From: Chryseotalea sp. WA131a | Lineage (GTDB): Bacteria > Bacteroidota > Bacteroidia > Cytophagales > Cyclobacteriaceae | Direction: 5' to 3' | Assembly (NCBI GenBank): GCA_025370075.1 | Contig: CP073016.1 | Location: forward strand, 3,968,001 to 4,032,000 | DNA length: 64,000 nucleotides | Shown here: positions 26,339 to 34,256 of the stretch, piece after piece | Layout of the letters: each line of letters opens with the position of its first letter | Numbering within the stretch: the stretch's first letter is position 1 | Program-made: the position numbers and the translations under genes | Notes under the pieces: generated by a model | The model's database searches: none | Told to the model about the DNA's origin: nothing | Seen by the model: the letters and a program-made list of their open reading frames with translations, nothing else

Positions 26339-26905
26339 ATGATTAATCTGGTACTCTTTGGCCCACCGGGGGCTGGCAAAGGCACACAAAGCGAAAAGCT
26401 TATTCAAAAATATGGGTTTGTCCACATTTCTACGGGCGATTTGTTTCGGTGGCACACCAAAAACGATACGGCCCTGGGCAAACGCGTAAAAGAAATTATG
26501 AATAGCGGTGCCTTGGTGCCGGATGAAATCACCATCGCCATGCTGAAAGAAGAGTTGGACAAAAACCCCAACGCGAAAGGATTTCTGTTTGATGGCTTTC
26601 CGCGCACCGTGCCACAAGCCGAAGCGTTGGATAAATTCATGAAAGACAACGGCACGGCCATTCACTTCATCATTGCCTTGGACGTAACCGAAGCAGAAGT
26701 GCGTACCCGCATTGCCAAACGCAGAACCACCGAAAACAGAGTGGATGACGAAGAAGAAAAATTGAACAAACGCATTACCGAATATTTTACCAAAACCATT
26801 CACGTGCTTCCGTTTTATGAAAAGCAAGGAAGACTGGATACTGTGCACGGCATTGGCGAGGTAAATACAATTTTTGAAAACATCTGTATTGTCTTGGATA
26901 AATAA
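26339..26905 (+). CDS. adk: adenylate kinase (short form)
   Basis: 188 residues, the short LID form without zinc-binding cysteines. P-loop GPPGAGKGTQ at residues 8-17; AMP-binding region STGDLFRW and FDGFPRTVPQAEAL; LID region RRTTENRVDD. Interconverts ATP, AMP and ADP. Between hpt and obgE; the downstream spacer holds tandem AT-rich repeats. Confidence 0.95.
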   Translation: MINLVLFGPPGAGKGTQSEKLIQKYGFVHISTGDLFRWHTKNDTALGKRVKEIMNSGALVPDEITIAMLKEELDKNPNAKGFLFDGFPRTVPQAEALDKFMKDNGTAIHFIIALDVTEAEVRTRIAKRRTTENRVDDEEEKLNKRITEYFTKTIHVLPFYEKQGRLDTVHGIGEVNTIFENICIVLDK

Positions 26906-26919
26906 ATGTGAGGTTTTAA

Positions 26920-27126
26920 ATGTTAGATGTGAGATTTAAGATGTTAGATTTAATCCCACACCTGATACAATCTTCAATCTTGCAATGTTAGATGTGAGAT
27001 TTAAGATGTTAGATTTAATCCCAGATACAAATCTTACATCATAAATCTTAAATCTTAACTCTTACATCATAAATCTTAAATCTTAAATCTTCAATCTTCA
27101 ATCTTACATCATAAATCTTAAATCCT
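26920..27126. repeat. tandem AT-rich direct repeats between adk and obgE
   Basis: A 39-bp unit made of TTAGAT and GAGATTTAAGATG words is present twice without change (26920-26958 and 26985-27023). It is followed by three copies of TCTTACATCATAAATCTTAA (from about 27032, 27060 and 27103). The second set is roughly the complement of the first, so the whole block can fold back on itself. It reaches almost to the GTG start of obgE. Confidence 0.75.
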
Positions 27127-27134
27127 AAATTCCC

Positions 27135-28124
27135 GTGTCTTCCGTCAACTTTATCGACTACGTAAAATTCAATGGCAAGTCTGGGCATGGCGGAGCGGGC
27201 TGCAGGCATTTTCACAAAGAAAAATTTATTGACAAGGGTGGCCCTGACGGTGGCGATGGCGGACGCGGTGGTCATATTATTTTAAAAGGCAACGCCCAAC
27301 TGTGGACGTTGCTTCACTTAAAATACCGCAAGCACGTAAAGGCTGAAAACGGTCATGCGGGCGAAGGCCAAGACAGAACGGGCGCCTTTGGAAAAGATGA
27401 AATTTTGGAAGTGCCCATCGGCACGGTTGCACGCCATGCCGAAACCGGAGAGGTGATGTGCGAAATCAATACGGATGGCGAAGAGATTATTTTGCTGCCC
27501 GGAGGCAGAGGCGGAAAGGGCAATGCTTTTTTCGCGACCCCTACACAACAAGCACCGCAGCATGCACAGCCCGGTGAGCCCGGAAAAGACGAGTGGGTTA
27601 TTCTCGAATTAAAATTATTGGCCGATGTAGGTTTGGTTGGTTTCCCCAATGCGGGCAAGTCAACTTTGCTCTCGGTGGTGTCGGCAGCAAAACCAAAAAT
27701 TGCCGACTATGCGTTCACTACGCTAACACCAAATTTAGGTGTGGTGGCTTACCGCGATAACCAATCGTTTGTGATGGCCGACATACCCGGTATTATTGAA
27801 GGCGCTGCAGAAGGAAAGGGATTGGGCATCCGTTTTTTAAAACACATCGAGCGCAACTCGCTGTTGCTGTTTATGGTGCCAGCCGATGCCAAGGACATCA
27901 AACAAGAGTTTGAAATTCTACTGAACGAGTTAAGAAAATATAATCCTGAGTTGTTGGATAAAAAACGACTATTGGCCATCACCAAATCAGATTTGTTGGA
28001 TGACGAACTGAAGCAAGCCATCAAAAAAGAAGTGCCCAAAGGAATTGCGTCCGTTTTTATTTCTTCCCTTACTAATTCCGGAATTGCAGAGTTGAAGGAT
28101 TTGATTTGGAAGAATTTGAAGTAG
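27135..28124 (+). CDS. obgE: Obg-family GTPase (ribosome assembly)
   Basis: 329 residues. Gly-rich N-terminal Obg domain (GKSGHGGAGCRHFHKEKFID, GGDGGRGGHI) and a G domain: G1 GFPNAGKST, G2 YAFTTLTPNLG, G3 DIPGIIEGA, G4 TKSD. The start must be GTG at 27135: the first ATG lies inside the conserved domain, and the Obg domain begins a few residues after the GTG. Essential 50S assembly and stress GTPase. No C-terminal extension. Confidence 0.95.
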   Translation: MSSVNFIDYVKFNGKSGHGGAGCRHFHKEKFIDKGGPDGGDGGRGGHIILKGNAQLWTLLHLKYRKHVKAENGHAGEGQDRTGAFGKDEILEVPIGTVARHAETGEVMCEINTDGEEIILLPGGRGGKGNAFFATPTQQAPQHAQPGEPGKDEWVILELKLLADVGLVGFPNAGKSTLLSVVSAAKPKIADYAFTTLTPNLGVVAYRDNQSFVMADIPGIIEGAAEGKGLGIRFLKHIERNSLLLFMVPADAKDIKQEFEILLNELRKYNPELLDKKRLLAITKSDLLDDELKQAIKKEVPKGIASVFISSLTNSGIAELKDLIWKNLK

Positions 28125-28134
28125 AATTAAGTTT

Positions 28135-28234
28135 GTGCTTGTTGCTTAAATGCCATTCTCTACCCTTCAAATCAGTGAAATTTCGCGGACTAATTTGATG
28201 GCTTTTCACAAATTCATAGTTGTGCAACAGCCAC
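28135..28234. repeat. dispersed repeat T, copy 1 (shortened)
   Basis: First of three related segments. It shares with copies 2 and 3 the core GTGAAATTTCGCGGACTAAT, the inner GTGAAA...TTTTCAC hairpin and the right arm TAGTTGTGCAAC followed by AGCCAC. The left arm has lost about 17 bases (GTTG runs straight into CTTAAA). It starts 10 bases after the obgE stop. Confidence 0.8.
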
Positions 28235-28266
28235 TTTTGTTGTGTGCTGGCCCCGTCCTCCGTTAC

Positions 28267-28686
28267 TCATTGTGTCACCTTAACAGCCAAGTAAGTATAA
28301 TAAGTCTTTGGATTGTTGTCACTCCAATAAATCAGATATTTGTCGTTAAGGAAAACAATTTCAAGGTTTGCATTCTTCTTTGCATCCTTTTTTGTCCCAA
28401 GAATTATTTCGCAAGCTCCTTTGTCGTAAGTGAATGATTTATATGATTTAAATTTCTTATTGAAAACACTCTTGAATGAAAAAGTCCCATCGTCTTTAAA
28501 GTCCCACGTCCCAAGAGTCTGTTTTGAATTCTTAGTTAATTCCTTCAAGCTATCAACGTTTGTCTTTTTCCCCATCATCGAAGTTATATAGTTCCATTTA
28601 CCCGTTAGTTTGTCAACGTGGCAATCAGTTTGTCCGATGGTCAATTTGGGTAACAGAATAAGAAGTAAGTAAAATAGTCTTTTCAT
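28267..28686 (-). CDS. secreted lipocalin-like small protein
   Basis: 139-140 residues from the MM pair (28689/28686); the open frame upstream runs through structured non-coding repeat and is not used. Signal peptide RLFYLLLILLPKLTIGQ. The mature part has LTGKWNYI near its start and later GTWDFKDDGTFSF, a pattern of lipocalin-like proteins of Bacteroidota (a Gly-x-Trp strand, then a beta barrel). Role not known. It is the only gene between repeat T copies 1 and 2, which makes it look like a single-gene cassette. Confidence 0.6.
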   Translation of the reverse strand: MKRLFYLLLILLPKLTIGQTDCHVDKLTGKWNYITSMMGKKTNVDSLKELTKNSKQTLGTWDFKDDGTFSFKSVFNKKFKSYKSFTYDKGACEIILGTKKDAKKNANLEIVFLNDKYLIYWSDNNPKTYYTYLAVKVTQ

Positions 28687-28720
28687 CATTGGTTTATTTT
28701 TCAGCGGCTTGCACACAACA

Positions 28721-28833
28721 TTTGTGTTTGCGCAGTGGTGCGGTTTCGAAACCTCGTCCTGTCTCTGACGCAAAGCGTTTAACGAAGATACAAACTTAGA
28801 GCAACACATCACCCCACCATTGCGCAAACACTT
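28721..28833. repeat. structured element S, copy 1 (long imperfect inverted repeat)
   Basis: Arms at 28721-28743 (GTGTTTGCGCAGTGGTGCGG core) and 28812-28833 pair at 18 of 20 positions, with a loop of about 68 bases. The second arm is preceded by AGCAACACATCACCCC, which recurs exactly in copy 2 at 33964-33979. It sits between the signal-peptide gene and repeat T copy 2; its DNA would also contain that gene's promoter. Confidence 0.75.
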
Positions 28834-28834
28834 T

Positions 28835-28950
28835 GTGCTTGTTGCACAACTAACTTTTCAGCCTAAATACCATTCTCTATTTTCAAATAAGTGAAATTTC
28901 GCGGACTAATTTGATTGCTTTTCACAAATTCATAGTTGTGCAACAGCCAC
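28835..28950. repeat. dispersed repeat T, copy 2 (most complete)
   Basis: Outer arms GTTGCACAACTA (28841-28852) and TAGTTGTGCAAC (28933-28944) are perfect 12-bp complements. An inner GTGAAA...TTTTCAC hairpin lies between. The left edge GTGCTTGTTGCACAACTAA is identical in copy 3. The stretch 28951-29106 after it holds no gene I can support, only a short minus-strand open piece that reads like a coding leftover. Confidence 0.82.
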
Positions 28951-29106
28951 TGCTGTTAGCTGCTGCCCTTCTTGTCTGTCGTGGGTTTCGCTGGCTTTGG
29001 TGCGATTCAATCCCCTAAAATAGTTTCAAAATTTTCTTCGGTGATAATGCTTCTGAAAAAGTTATAGTTTTCGGTAACATTGTAGTTCGTTTGCTTTCAT
29101 TTGATG

Positions 29107-29952
29107 CTATTTCAATTTCTTTTTATCCTTTGCAGGTGGCAAAAAGTTCTCGCCAGTTACCACACTTTTGCCTGTTCTTGATTCTAATTCTTTTCGGGCA
29201 TTTTTGGCTACTGCTCCGCCTTTTTTACTGGCTATAGCATTTTCATTGAATCCTTTTGCTTTTTCGGTTTCGGCTATTTGCCTTGTAGAAAGTTCAGCCA
29301 AGGCTGTAAAGATGAGTTCGGCTTCACTCATATGGTCTCTAAGGTTTTGAGATTTCAAACCCTTTAAGTCTTTGTGTTTTTTCACGATTAATCCAGTCCA
29401 TTCCTGGTGAATAATATTGGTTAATGCCGCAAACTCATCTCCTTTTTTTACGCCACTTTCTTGCCAATAGTCGGTTAGCTTGTTTCGGGTTTCCTGCCCT
29501 GTCATTCGCTGTTGAATCCATTTTTCGCTCCTGCCCAATTTTTGCCAGTTTTCTCTGGCTCTGTCTATGCTTTGGCTGGGGTCGTTTATTTCTTGCAATC
29601 TTTCGTAGCCAACTTTTGCAAGCCATTGCTTAAAAGGTTCTGCCTTGGGTGATGGAATGGATTGGATAAGCCGAAAAATATCTTCTACATTGCCTACATC
29701 TGTTTTGTAAAATTTACCATCATCTGATTGAAGTTTCAGTTGGTTACAATTTGTAACCGACTCGTTTCCTTCCTTTTTTAGTCTGTTTTTCAACACCTTC
29801 CAATAGTTTCGGGCTCTATCTACGGTTGGCTGCTCAGTTAAAATACCAACAATATCTACAATGCTGAAATACCACATTTCCTTATCAGCATCGTATTGAC
29901 TGCGAACCTTCTTATTTTCAAATAATTTTATACTACTCATAGAGGTTATCAT
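29107..29952 (-). CDS. DinD-like / Bro-N domain protein paired with a restriction enzyme
   Basis: 281 residues. N-terminal Bro-N type domain (KVRSQYDADKEMWYFSIVDI, then VDRARNYWKVLKNRLKKEG), a second helical part with GNVEDIFRLIQSIPSPKAEP, and the DinD-like C-terminus KKGGAVAKNARKELESRTGK. E. coli DinD is SOS-induced and binds RecA filaments; other relatives are phage antirepressors. Its start codon directly follows the stop of the Type IIG enzyme (TAA then ATG), so the two are one operon. A control or DNA-end role for the restriction system is plausible but inferred. Confidence 0.8.
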   Translation of the reverse strand: MITSMSSIKLFENKKVRSQYDADKEMWYFSIVDIVGILTEQPTVDRARNYWKVLKNRLKKEGNESVTNCNQLKLQSDDGKFYKTDVGNVEDIFRLIQSIPSPKAEPFKQWLAKVGYERLQEINDPSQSIDRARENWQKLGRSEKWIQQRMTGQETRNKLTDYWQESGVKKGDEFAALTNIIHQEWTGLIVKKHKDLKGLKSQNLRDHMSEAELIFTALAELSTRQIAETEKAKGFNENAIASKKGGAVAKNARKELESRTGKSVVTGENFLPPAKDKKKLK

Positions 29953-32900
29953 TTATGCGTTCTCAATGATTTTTATTTCATTTTCCGTCAAGTCGTAAAG
30001 TTGGTAAACCAATGGGTCTATTTGGTTTTCAAGTATAGCCAAATCAAAGTTAGGGTTATTAGCTTTTTGGGATTGAATCTCTTTAACTAGTAAGGCAATT
30101 GATTTAAATATTTGCTCAGGTGATGTCCTAATCGGAAAATCTTTAAAATGTTGTAGCTTGACTTTTGGAAATAAATCATCAAATTCTGAATACTTATTTC
30201 TAAAATAGAATGCTAATAACTTGGAGTTGATTATTCCCAAAACACCAGCAGGATTAATTACATCATTTTCAAATCGAGCAATAAAAACTGATTGGTCAGT
30301 AATGAACTTTGAGTCAATAAATGCAGCAATTAATTTATCCCCTGGGATTTGCCTTAATAGAATTCTATTACCTTCAAAATACTTAGGTTCTCTTGGTTCT
30401 GCTAGCCATTTACCATAACTAATAAATGAATCATTTTTCCAATCAATTGTGTAAGGCTTAATATTCTTACCACGTAGATATGGAACAAACGTATTATCTT
30501 TTTTTTCTTTTGATTGATAGGGGTCTTGAGCAATAAGCTCTTTTGTGTGTCCAACCCTTTTATGATAAACACCTACCCCACGAGCAATGCTCGTAAAACT
30601 TTGTAATCTATTTGCACTGTCTTCCATTTTTCTTAAAAGAACTTGTGCTTTGCTATTTAAAAAGATATTTATACTGTTGTTCTGATTCAGAAGAAAATCT
30701 GTTTGTTTATATTGGTTAACTAGTTCAAAACCATTTACAGAGTAGGTCTTAATTTTAGTATCAACTTCCTGTTTTGATTTATTTCCGCTCAATATAATTG
30801 TATCTACAACTGCTTCTTCAAATACAATACTCGGCATATTGCATATTTCTATCAGATTCATATTTTCGATAAAATATTTCCGAACTTCAGAGAGAAATAA
30901 ATTATTTAGCCAAGCATTAGGAGTAATGTATGTCATATATCCATTTTCATTCATAAGATTTATTGCTTTCTCAATGAATAAAATGTAGGTGTCTATTTGG
31001 TATCTAGACGTTTTGTAATTTTCCAACGCATATGACTTGAAGGAGCTTTCAAATTTTTCTCCTTTGCTATTTACATAAGGCGGATTACCAATCACCACAT
31101 CAAAGCCCACAAAATCGCCATCATCATTCAGCACTTCGGGAAATTCAAAACGCCATTCAAAAGCGTTTTCAAAAATCTTGTTGGCTTTTATTTCTTCAAT
31201 TTCAGCTTCCACTATTTTAGTTTCTTCTGTCAGTTGCGTTACTTTCTTGTTCCAATCGGCTTTTTCCTTTTTGCTCATTTCAAAAAGTTGCCCTTGATTG
31301 GTCATTTGATACAAGTCGGCTGAAAGTTTGCGTAGCTTCTTAACTTTTGGGTCGTTCAAGGAAATTTCACTTCTAAAATCCGATTTTATATCGGCAATCA
31401 GTCGTTCCATTTCTCTTTTTTGTTCCTTGCTTTCAGCGTTTCGGTAAGTGTCCACAGCTATTCGGTAGCTGTCAATTGTCCACTTGCTTTTTTTCAAGGC
31501 TTGTTTCAAGTCTGCATCAATCGCAAAACGGCTCACTAAAGAGTTTCCGCATTTGATGTTGATGTCAATATTCGGAAGCGTTTCAAGTTCTGTGCTGTTT
31601 TTGCCTGCCTGCCGGCTAGGCAGGTAATAAGCATTTTTTAGAAGTTCAATCCATAAGCGCAAACGGCAAATTTTTACCGAGTTGGAATTGATGTCAACAC
31701 CAAAAAGGCAATTTTCAATAATGGTTTGCTTTTCGTGGAAAAGCGTTTCCTGTATGCGTTGGCTTTCTTTGTTGCTTGGGTTATATTCAAAAAGTTCGCC
31801 TTCTTCGTCCGTCACAATCAATTCATCATTTACCACTTCCACCTGATATTCTTTCAGGCGTTTTCCGTCTCGGTCTTGCAGAATTTTCAAGTCGTTTTTA
31901 ACGGCAATCATTTCATTGAGTGCCGAAACTAAAAAGTGTCCTGAACCAACGGCAGGGTCACAAATTTTGATGCTGTTTACAATCTTGTTGGCTTCTTTTC
32001 GGTCTTCAATTTTGTCGTAAAGTTCTTCAATGTTGTTGCAGTTCCATTTTTTGGTTTCGTTAAATTTTTGGACAACTGCTTTACGAATGGTTTCACGACA
32101 CATATACATGGTGATGAAACCCGGAGTGAAAAACGAACCGTCTTTGTAGCCATTTATTTTCTCGAAAATCAATCCGAGAACCGAAGCATTAATCAGGGTT
32201 TTGTTGTCTTCCTGAATTTCTTCTCCGCCTTCTGCTCCAAAGTCGTAAGCATCTAAAAACTCAAATAAATATTGAAGTGTGGTAATGTTGCCCGACCGTT
32301 TTTTGCCTTGCTGGTCTTTCAGCACAGTTTGCGAAAAAATCGGAATGGTTTTATCGTCTTTCAGATTACTGATAAACAACGTAACCTGCTCAATGTCTGT
32401 CGGCTCGAAAAGCGATGAATTGAGATAAGGAACTTTCTCGAAAATCTTTTTTACATCTTCGTTTCGCTCGTCATACTTGCGTGCCAACACCTGAAAAAAC
32501 AAACTGTTCAGGTCGTCATAATTCTTGATTTTGTCAAGGTTGAGAAACGAATACGACCCGCCTGCCTGACGGGCAGGTTTGTCGCCTTTCCCGAAGTCTC
32601 GGGACGAGTTGTGATAAGTAATGAGTTGGGCTTCCAACAACTTCAAGAATAAAATGCGGTTTATCCAAGTAATCGAAAGTTCAAGAGCAACATTAAAAAG
32701 TCTTTCCTGTTGTGTGTTGCCAAACTGATTTGGCTTCTCCAATCTGCTTAGTTTATCCAAGCTGTCAAGTTGAATGATTGCATCTTCAAGAATAGTTCCT
32801 GTGTGGCGTTCACCTGCTTTGTTACGTTCAATCAGTTTTTTGCTTCCTTCTTTTGTTTCGGTCAGTCCGATGATGTGCAACAACTCGCTGTAAAAGCGTT

Positions 32901-33666
32901 TGTCAAGGCTGTTGCTGTCGTTGGTGAACGGAAGTTTTAAAAGATGCTCTGGCGAAAGCAATTTGAATAAAGCAATCAGCGAATTGTCGCCTACCTGCCG
33001 GTCAGGCAGGTCTGCTTTGCCGGTATTGCGTAACGGTTTTTGAAAGTCCTGAATGTTGAAGTAAGTAAATTCAATTTCAGAAGTGATGCTGTCAATAAAC
33101 GGCTCGGCAACTTGTTTGTAGAAAAAATCGGTTTTGGTGTCTGCCAAACGTCCCGCTTCAAAGTCGTTGAATTGCCTTACAAGATTTTTGTTTTGTGCAA
33201 AAAGTCTGTCGAATAGGGTAGCGTCAAAAATGAACCATTCGTTAATGTTGGTCGCAACTAAATGTTTTACTTCAAGATTTTTGTGTGTAATTCTCTCTCG
33301 TAAGTAATACAAAACCAATTCCTGAAACGCTTTAGCATTCAGTTTTTTGGTTGTAATCATTTCGGATTTGTTGGTCGGCTTTTTAGCTTCGAGAATTACG
33401 CCAACTGTCGAGTTTGCATTTTGTCCGTTGTGAATAACAAGGTCGTTTCGACCTTTGGTATTTATAAAATGGTTCGGGTCGTAATAGGTTTTCTTTAAAA
33501 AGTCAATGACAAGGTTTTTATGAAACTCTTCGCTTTCTGTGTCATTTGTCCTGTCGAGTAAAGTAATGAGATTGGTCTTGAAACCTTCAATTTCAGTCCT
33601 GTTCGGTTTTACTTTTAAAAAGGCTTTGTTCAGTGCCTTTCTTGGTTTCAATTCTTTTAAAATCAT
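29953..33666 (-). CDS. Type IIG restriction-modification enzyme (Eco57I-like)
   Basis: 1237 residues, one polypeptide with nuclease, methyltransferase and recognition parts. N-terminal PD-(D/E)XK-like site: NDLVIHNG (Asp, about residue 75) and VILEAKKP (about 90-95). N6-adenine methyltransferase motif I DPAVGSGHF (about 572) and motif IV NPPY (about 859). A coiled helical spacer near 740-830 and a C-terminal target-recognition region with IARGVGVYHKRVGH. Three short palindromes are inserted in frame (about residues 218, 362 and 680), giving LPDRQVG, PARQAG and LPSRQAG. AT-rich relative to the core genes and bounded by repeats T2 and S2/T3, so probably acquired. The recognition site cannot be read from sequence. 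Confidence 0.88.
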   Translation of the reverse strand: MILKELKPRKALNKAFLKVKPNRTEIEGFKTNLITLLDRTNDTESEEFHKNLVIDFLKKTYYDPNHFINTKGRNDLVIHNGQNANSTVGVILEAKKPTNKSEMITTKKLNAKAFQELVLYYLRERITHKNLEVKHLVATNINEWFIFDATLFDRLFAQNKNLVRQFNDFEAGRLADTKTDFFYKQVAEPFIDSITSEIEFTYFNIQDFQKPLRNTGKADLPDRQVGDNSLIALFKLLSPEHLLKLPFTNDSNSLDKRFYSELLHIIGLTETKEGSKKLIERNKAGERHTGTILEDAIIQLDSLDKLSRLEKPNQFGNTQQERLFNVALELSITWINRILFLKLLEAQLITYHNSSRDFGKGDKPARQAGGSYSFLNLDKIKNYDDLNSLFFQVLARKYDERNEDVKKIFEKVPYLNSSLFEPTDIEQVTLFISNLKDDKTIPIFSQTVLKDQQGKKRSGNITTLQYLFEFLDAYDFGAEGGEEIQEDNKTLINASVLGLIFEKINGYKDGSFFTPGFITMYMCRETIRKAVVQKFNETKKWNCNNIEELYDKIEDRKEANKIVNSIKICDPAVGSGHFLVSALNEMIAVKNDLKILQDRDGKRLKEYQVEVVNDELIVTDEEGELFEYNPSNKESQRIQETLFHEKQTIIENCLFGVDINSNSVKICRLRLWIELLKNAYYLPSRQAGKNSTELETLPNIDINIKCGNSLVSRFAIDADLKQALKKSKWTIDSYRIAVDTYRNAESKEQKREMERLIADIKSDFRSEISLNDPKVKKLRKLSADLYQMTNQGQLFEMSKKEKADWNKKVTQLTEETKIVEAEIEEIKANKIFENAFEWRFEFPEVLNDDGDFVGFDVVIGNPPYVNSKGEKFESSFKSYALENYKTSRYQIDTYILFIEKAINLMNENGYMTYITPNAWLNNLFLSEVRKYFIENMNLIEICNMPSIVFEEAVVDTIILSGNKSKQEVDTKIKTYSVNGFELVNQYKQTDFLLNQNNSINIFLNSKAQVLLRKMEDSANRLQSFTSIARGVGVYHKRVGHTKELIAQDPYQSKEKKDNTFVPYLRGKNIKPYTIDWKNDSFISYGKWLAEPREPKYFEGNRILLRQIPGDKLIAAFIDSKFITDQSVFIARFENDVINPAGVLGIINSKLLAFYFRNKYSEFDDLFPKVKLQHFKDFPIRTSPEQIFKSIALLVKEIQSQKANNPNFDLAILENQIDPLVYQLYDLTENEIKIIENA
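31604..31624. repeat. in-frame coding palindrome, copy A
   Basis: Arms CCTGCCT and AGGCAGG around a 7-base spacer; 21 bases, seven codons. On the coding strand it gives LPSRQAG within the restriction enzyme. Confidence 0.85.
32561..32577. repeat. in-frame coding palindrome, copy B
   Basis: Arms CCTGCC and GGCAGG around a 5-base spacer (17 bases). It gives PARQAG in the restriction enzyme, in the same relative frame as the other copies. A second, different palindrome lies 11 bases away. Confidence 0.8.
32589..32604. repeat. second type of coding palindrome (TCCCGA...TCGGGA)
   Basis: TCCCGA, spacer AGTC, TCGGGA; 16 bases inside the restriction-enzyme gene, next to palindrome B. Reads SRDFG on the coding strand. 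Confidence 0.6.
32993..33011. repeat. in-frame coding palindrome, copy C
   Basis: Arms ACCTGCC and GGCAGGT around a 5-base spacer (19 bases). It gives LPDRQVG in the N-terminal third of the restriction enzyme. Confidence 0.85.
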
Positions 33667-33884
33667 CTACAATTATATTTTCTATTTCAGTCGGTTAAGA
33701 TAAGTTTTAATGTTGAAATGATGTCAGAGCGTTGGCAAAAAAAAGGCTCTTTTGGTTTTGCGAAGGGTCGGCTTGTGTGTCGGGCAAAACCAAATGTGCC
33801 ATTTTGTGCGGTTGGCTTTTCGGGTCGTTTTTCTGTCGGTTTGATGTTGCTCTGTCGGTCGTCATAGGGTTGCAGCTAACGATT

Positions 33885-33996
33885 TGTGCTTATGTCAGTA
33901 GCGGGATTTTGAAACTGCGCCCAGTTCCACAAGCAGAACGAAATTATGAAAACAAAACGTAAAAGCAACACATCACCCCGCTATTGCATAAGCACA
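33885..33996. repeat. structured element S, copy 2
   Basis: Arms TGTGCTTATGTCAGTAGCGGG (33885-33905) and 33977-33996 pair with one bulge and one mismatch, loop about 71 bases. The arm sequence differs from copy 1, but the pairing is kept, and AGCAACACATCACCCC precedes the second arm in both. It lies in the 590-base gap 33667-34256, which holds no gene: 33667-33884 shows nothing recognisable; this element and repeat T copy 3 fill the rest. Confidence 0.75.
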
Positions 33997-33998
33997 GT

Positions 33999-34115
33999 GT
34001 GCTTGTTGCACAACTAATTTTTCAATTTAAATGTCATGATCTACCCTTCAAATCCGTGAAATTTCGCAGACTAATTTGATGGCTATTCAGAAATTCATAG
34101 TTATACAACAGCCAC
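33999..34115. repeat. dispersed repeat T, copy 3
   Basis: Begins with the same 19 bases as copy 2 (GTGCTTGTTGCACAACTAA), shares the GTGAAATTTCGC core and ends TAGTTATACAACAGCCAC, so its right arm has two mismatches to the left arm. The inner hairpin is also partly decayed (CTATTCAG instead of CTTTTCAC). Confidence 0.8.
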
Positions 34116-34137
34116 ACTGTATTTGCGTCAAGTGGGG

Positions 34138-34169
34138 TTGACCTGTAATCCAACGTTTTCGTATCTTTA
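34138..34169 (+). promoter_or_regulatory. possible Bacteroidota-type promoter for the hydrolase
   Basis: TTG at 34138-34140 and TATCTTTA at 34162-34169, 21 bases apart, about 88 bases before the hydrolase start. Weaker match than at sucD or hpt. Confidence 0.35.
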
Positions 34170-34256
34170 CTCCGTTCGGTGTCGGGGATGGGGCACGGCT
34201 TCGGAAGCGCACTACTGAAGAAACACAAACGTTAGTCAGAATTTTAAAAATATCTT

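Noticed and set aside
26318..26848. Long minus-strand open frame across adk
   Set aside because: It is the complement of a clear adenylate kinase gene, and its translation is Phe/His-rich without family features.
28951..29106. A short minus-strand open piece (reads NYNVTENYNFFRSIITEE)
   Set aside because: Coding-like composition, but no start and only about 26 codons; too short to name or call a gene.
33732..33962. Plus-strand open frame in the repeat-rich gap
   Set aside because: It runs through structured element S, is Cys-rich without a family pattern, and lacks a ribosome site.
28835..34115. Repeat T as a true integron attC site
   Set aside because: The required RYYYAAC and GTTRRRY cores are not found in the arms, and no integron integrase is in the window; only the general cruciform form agrees.
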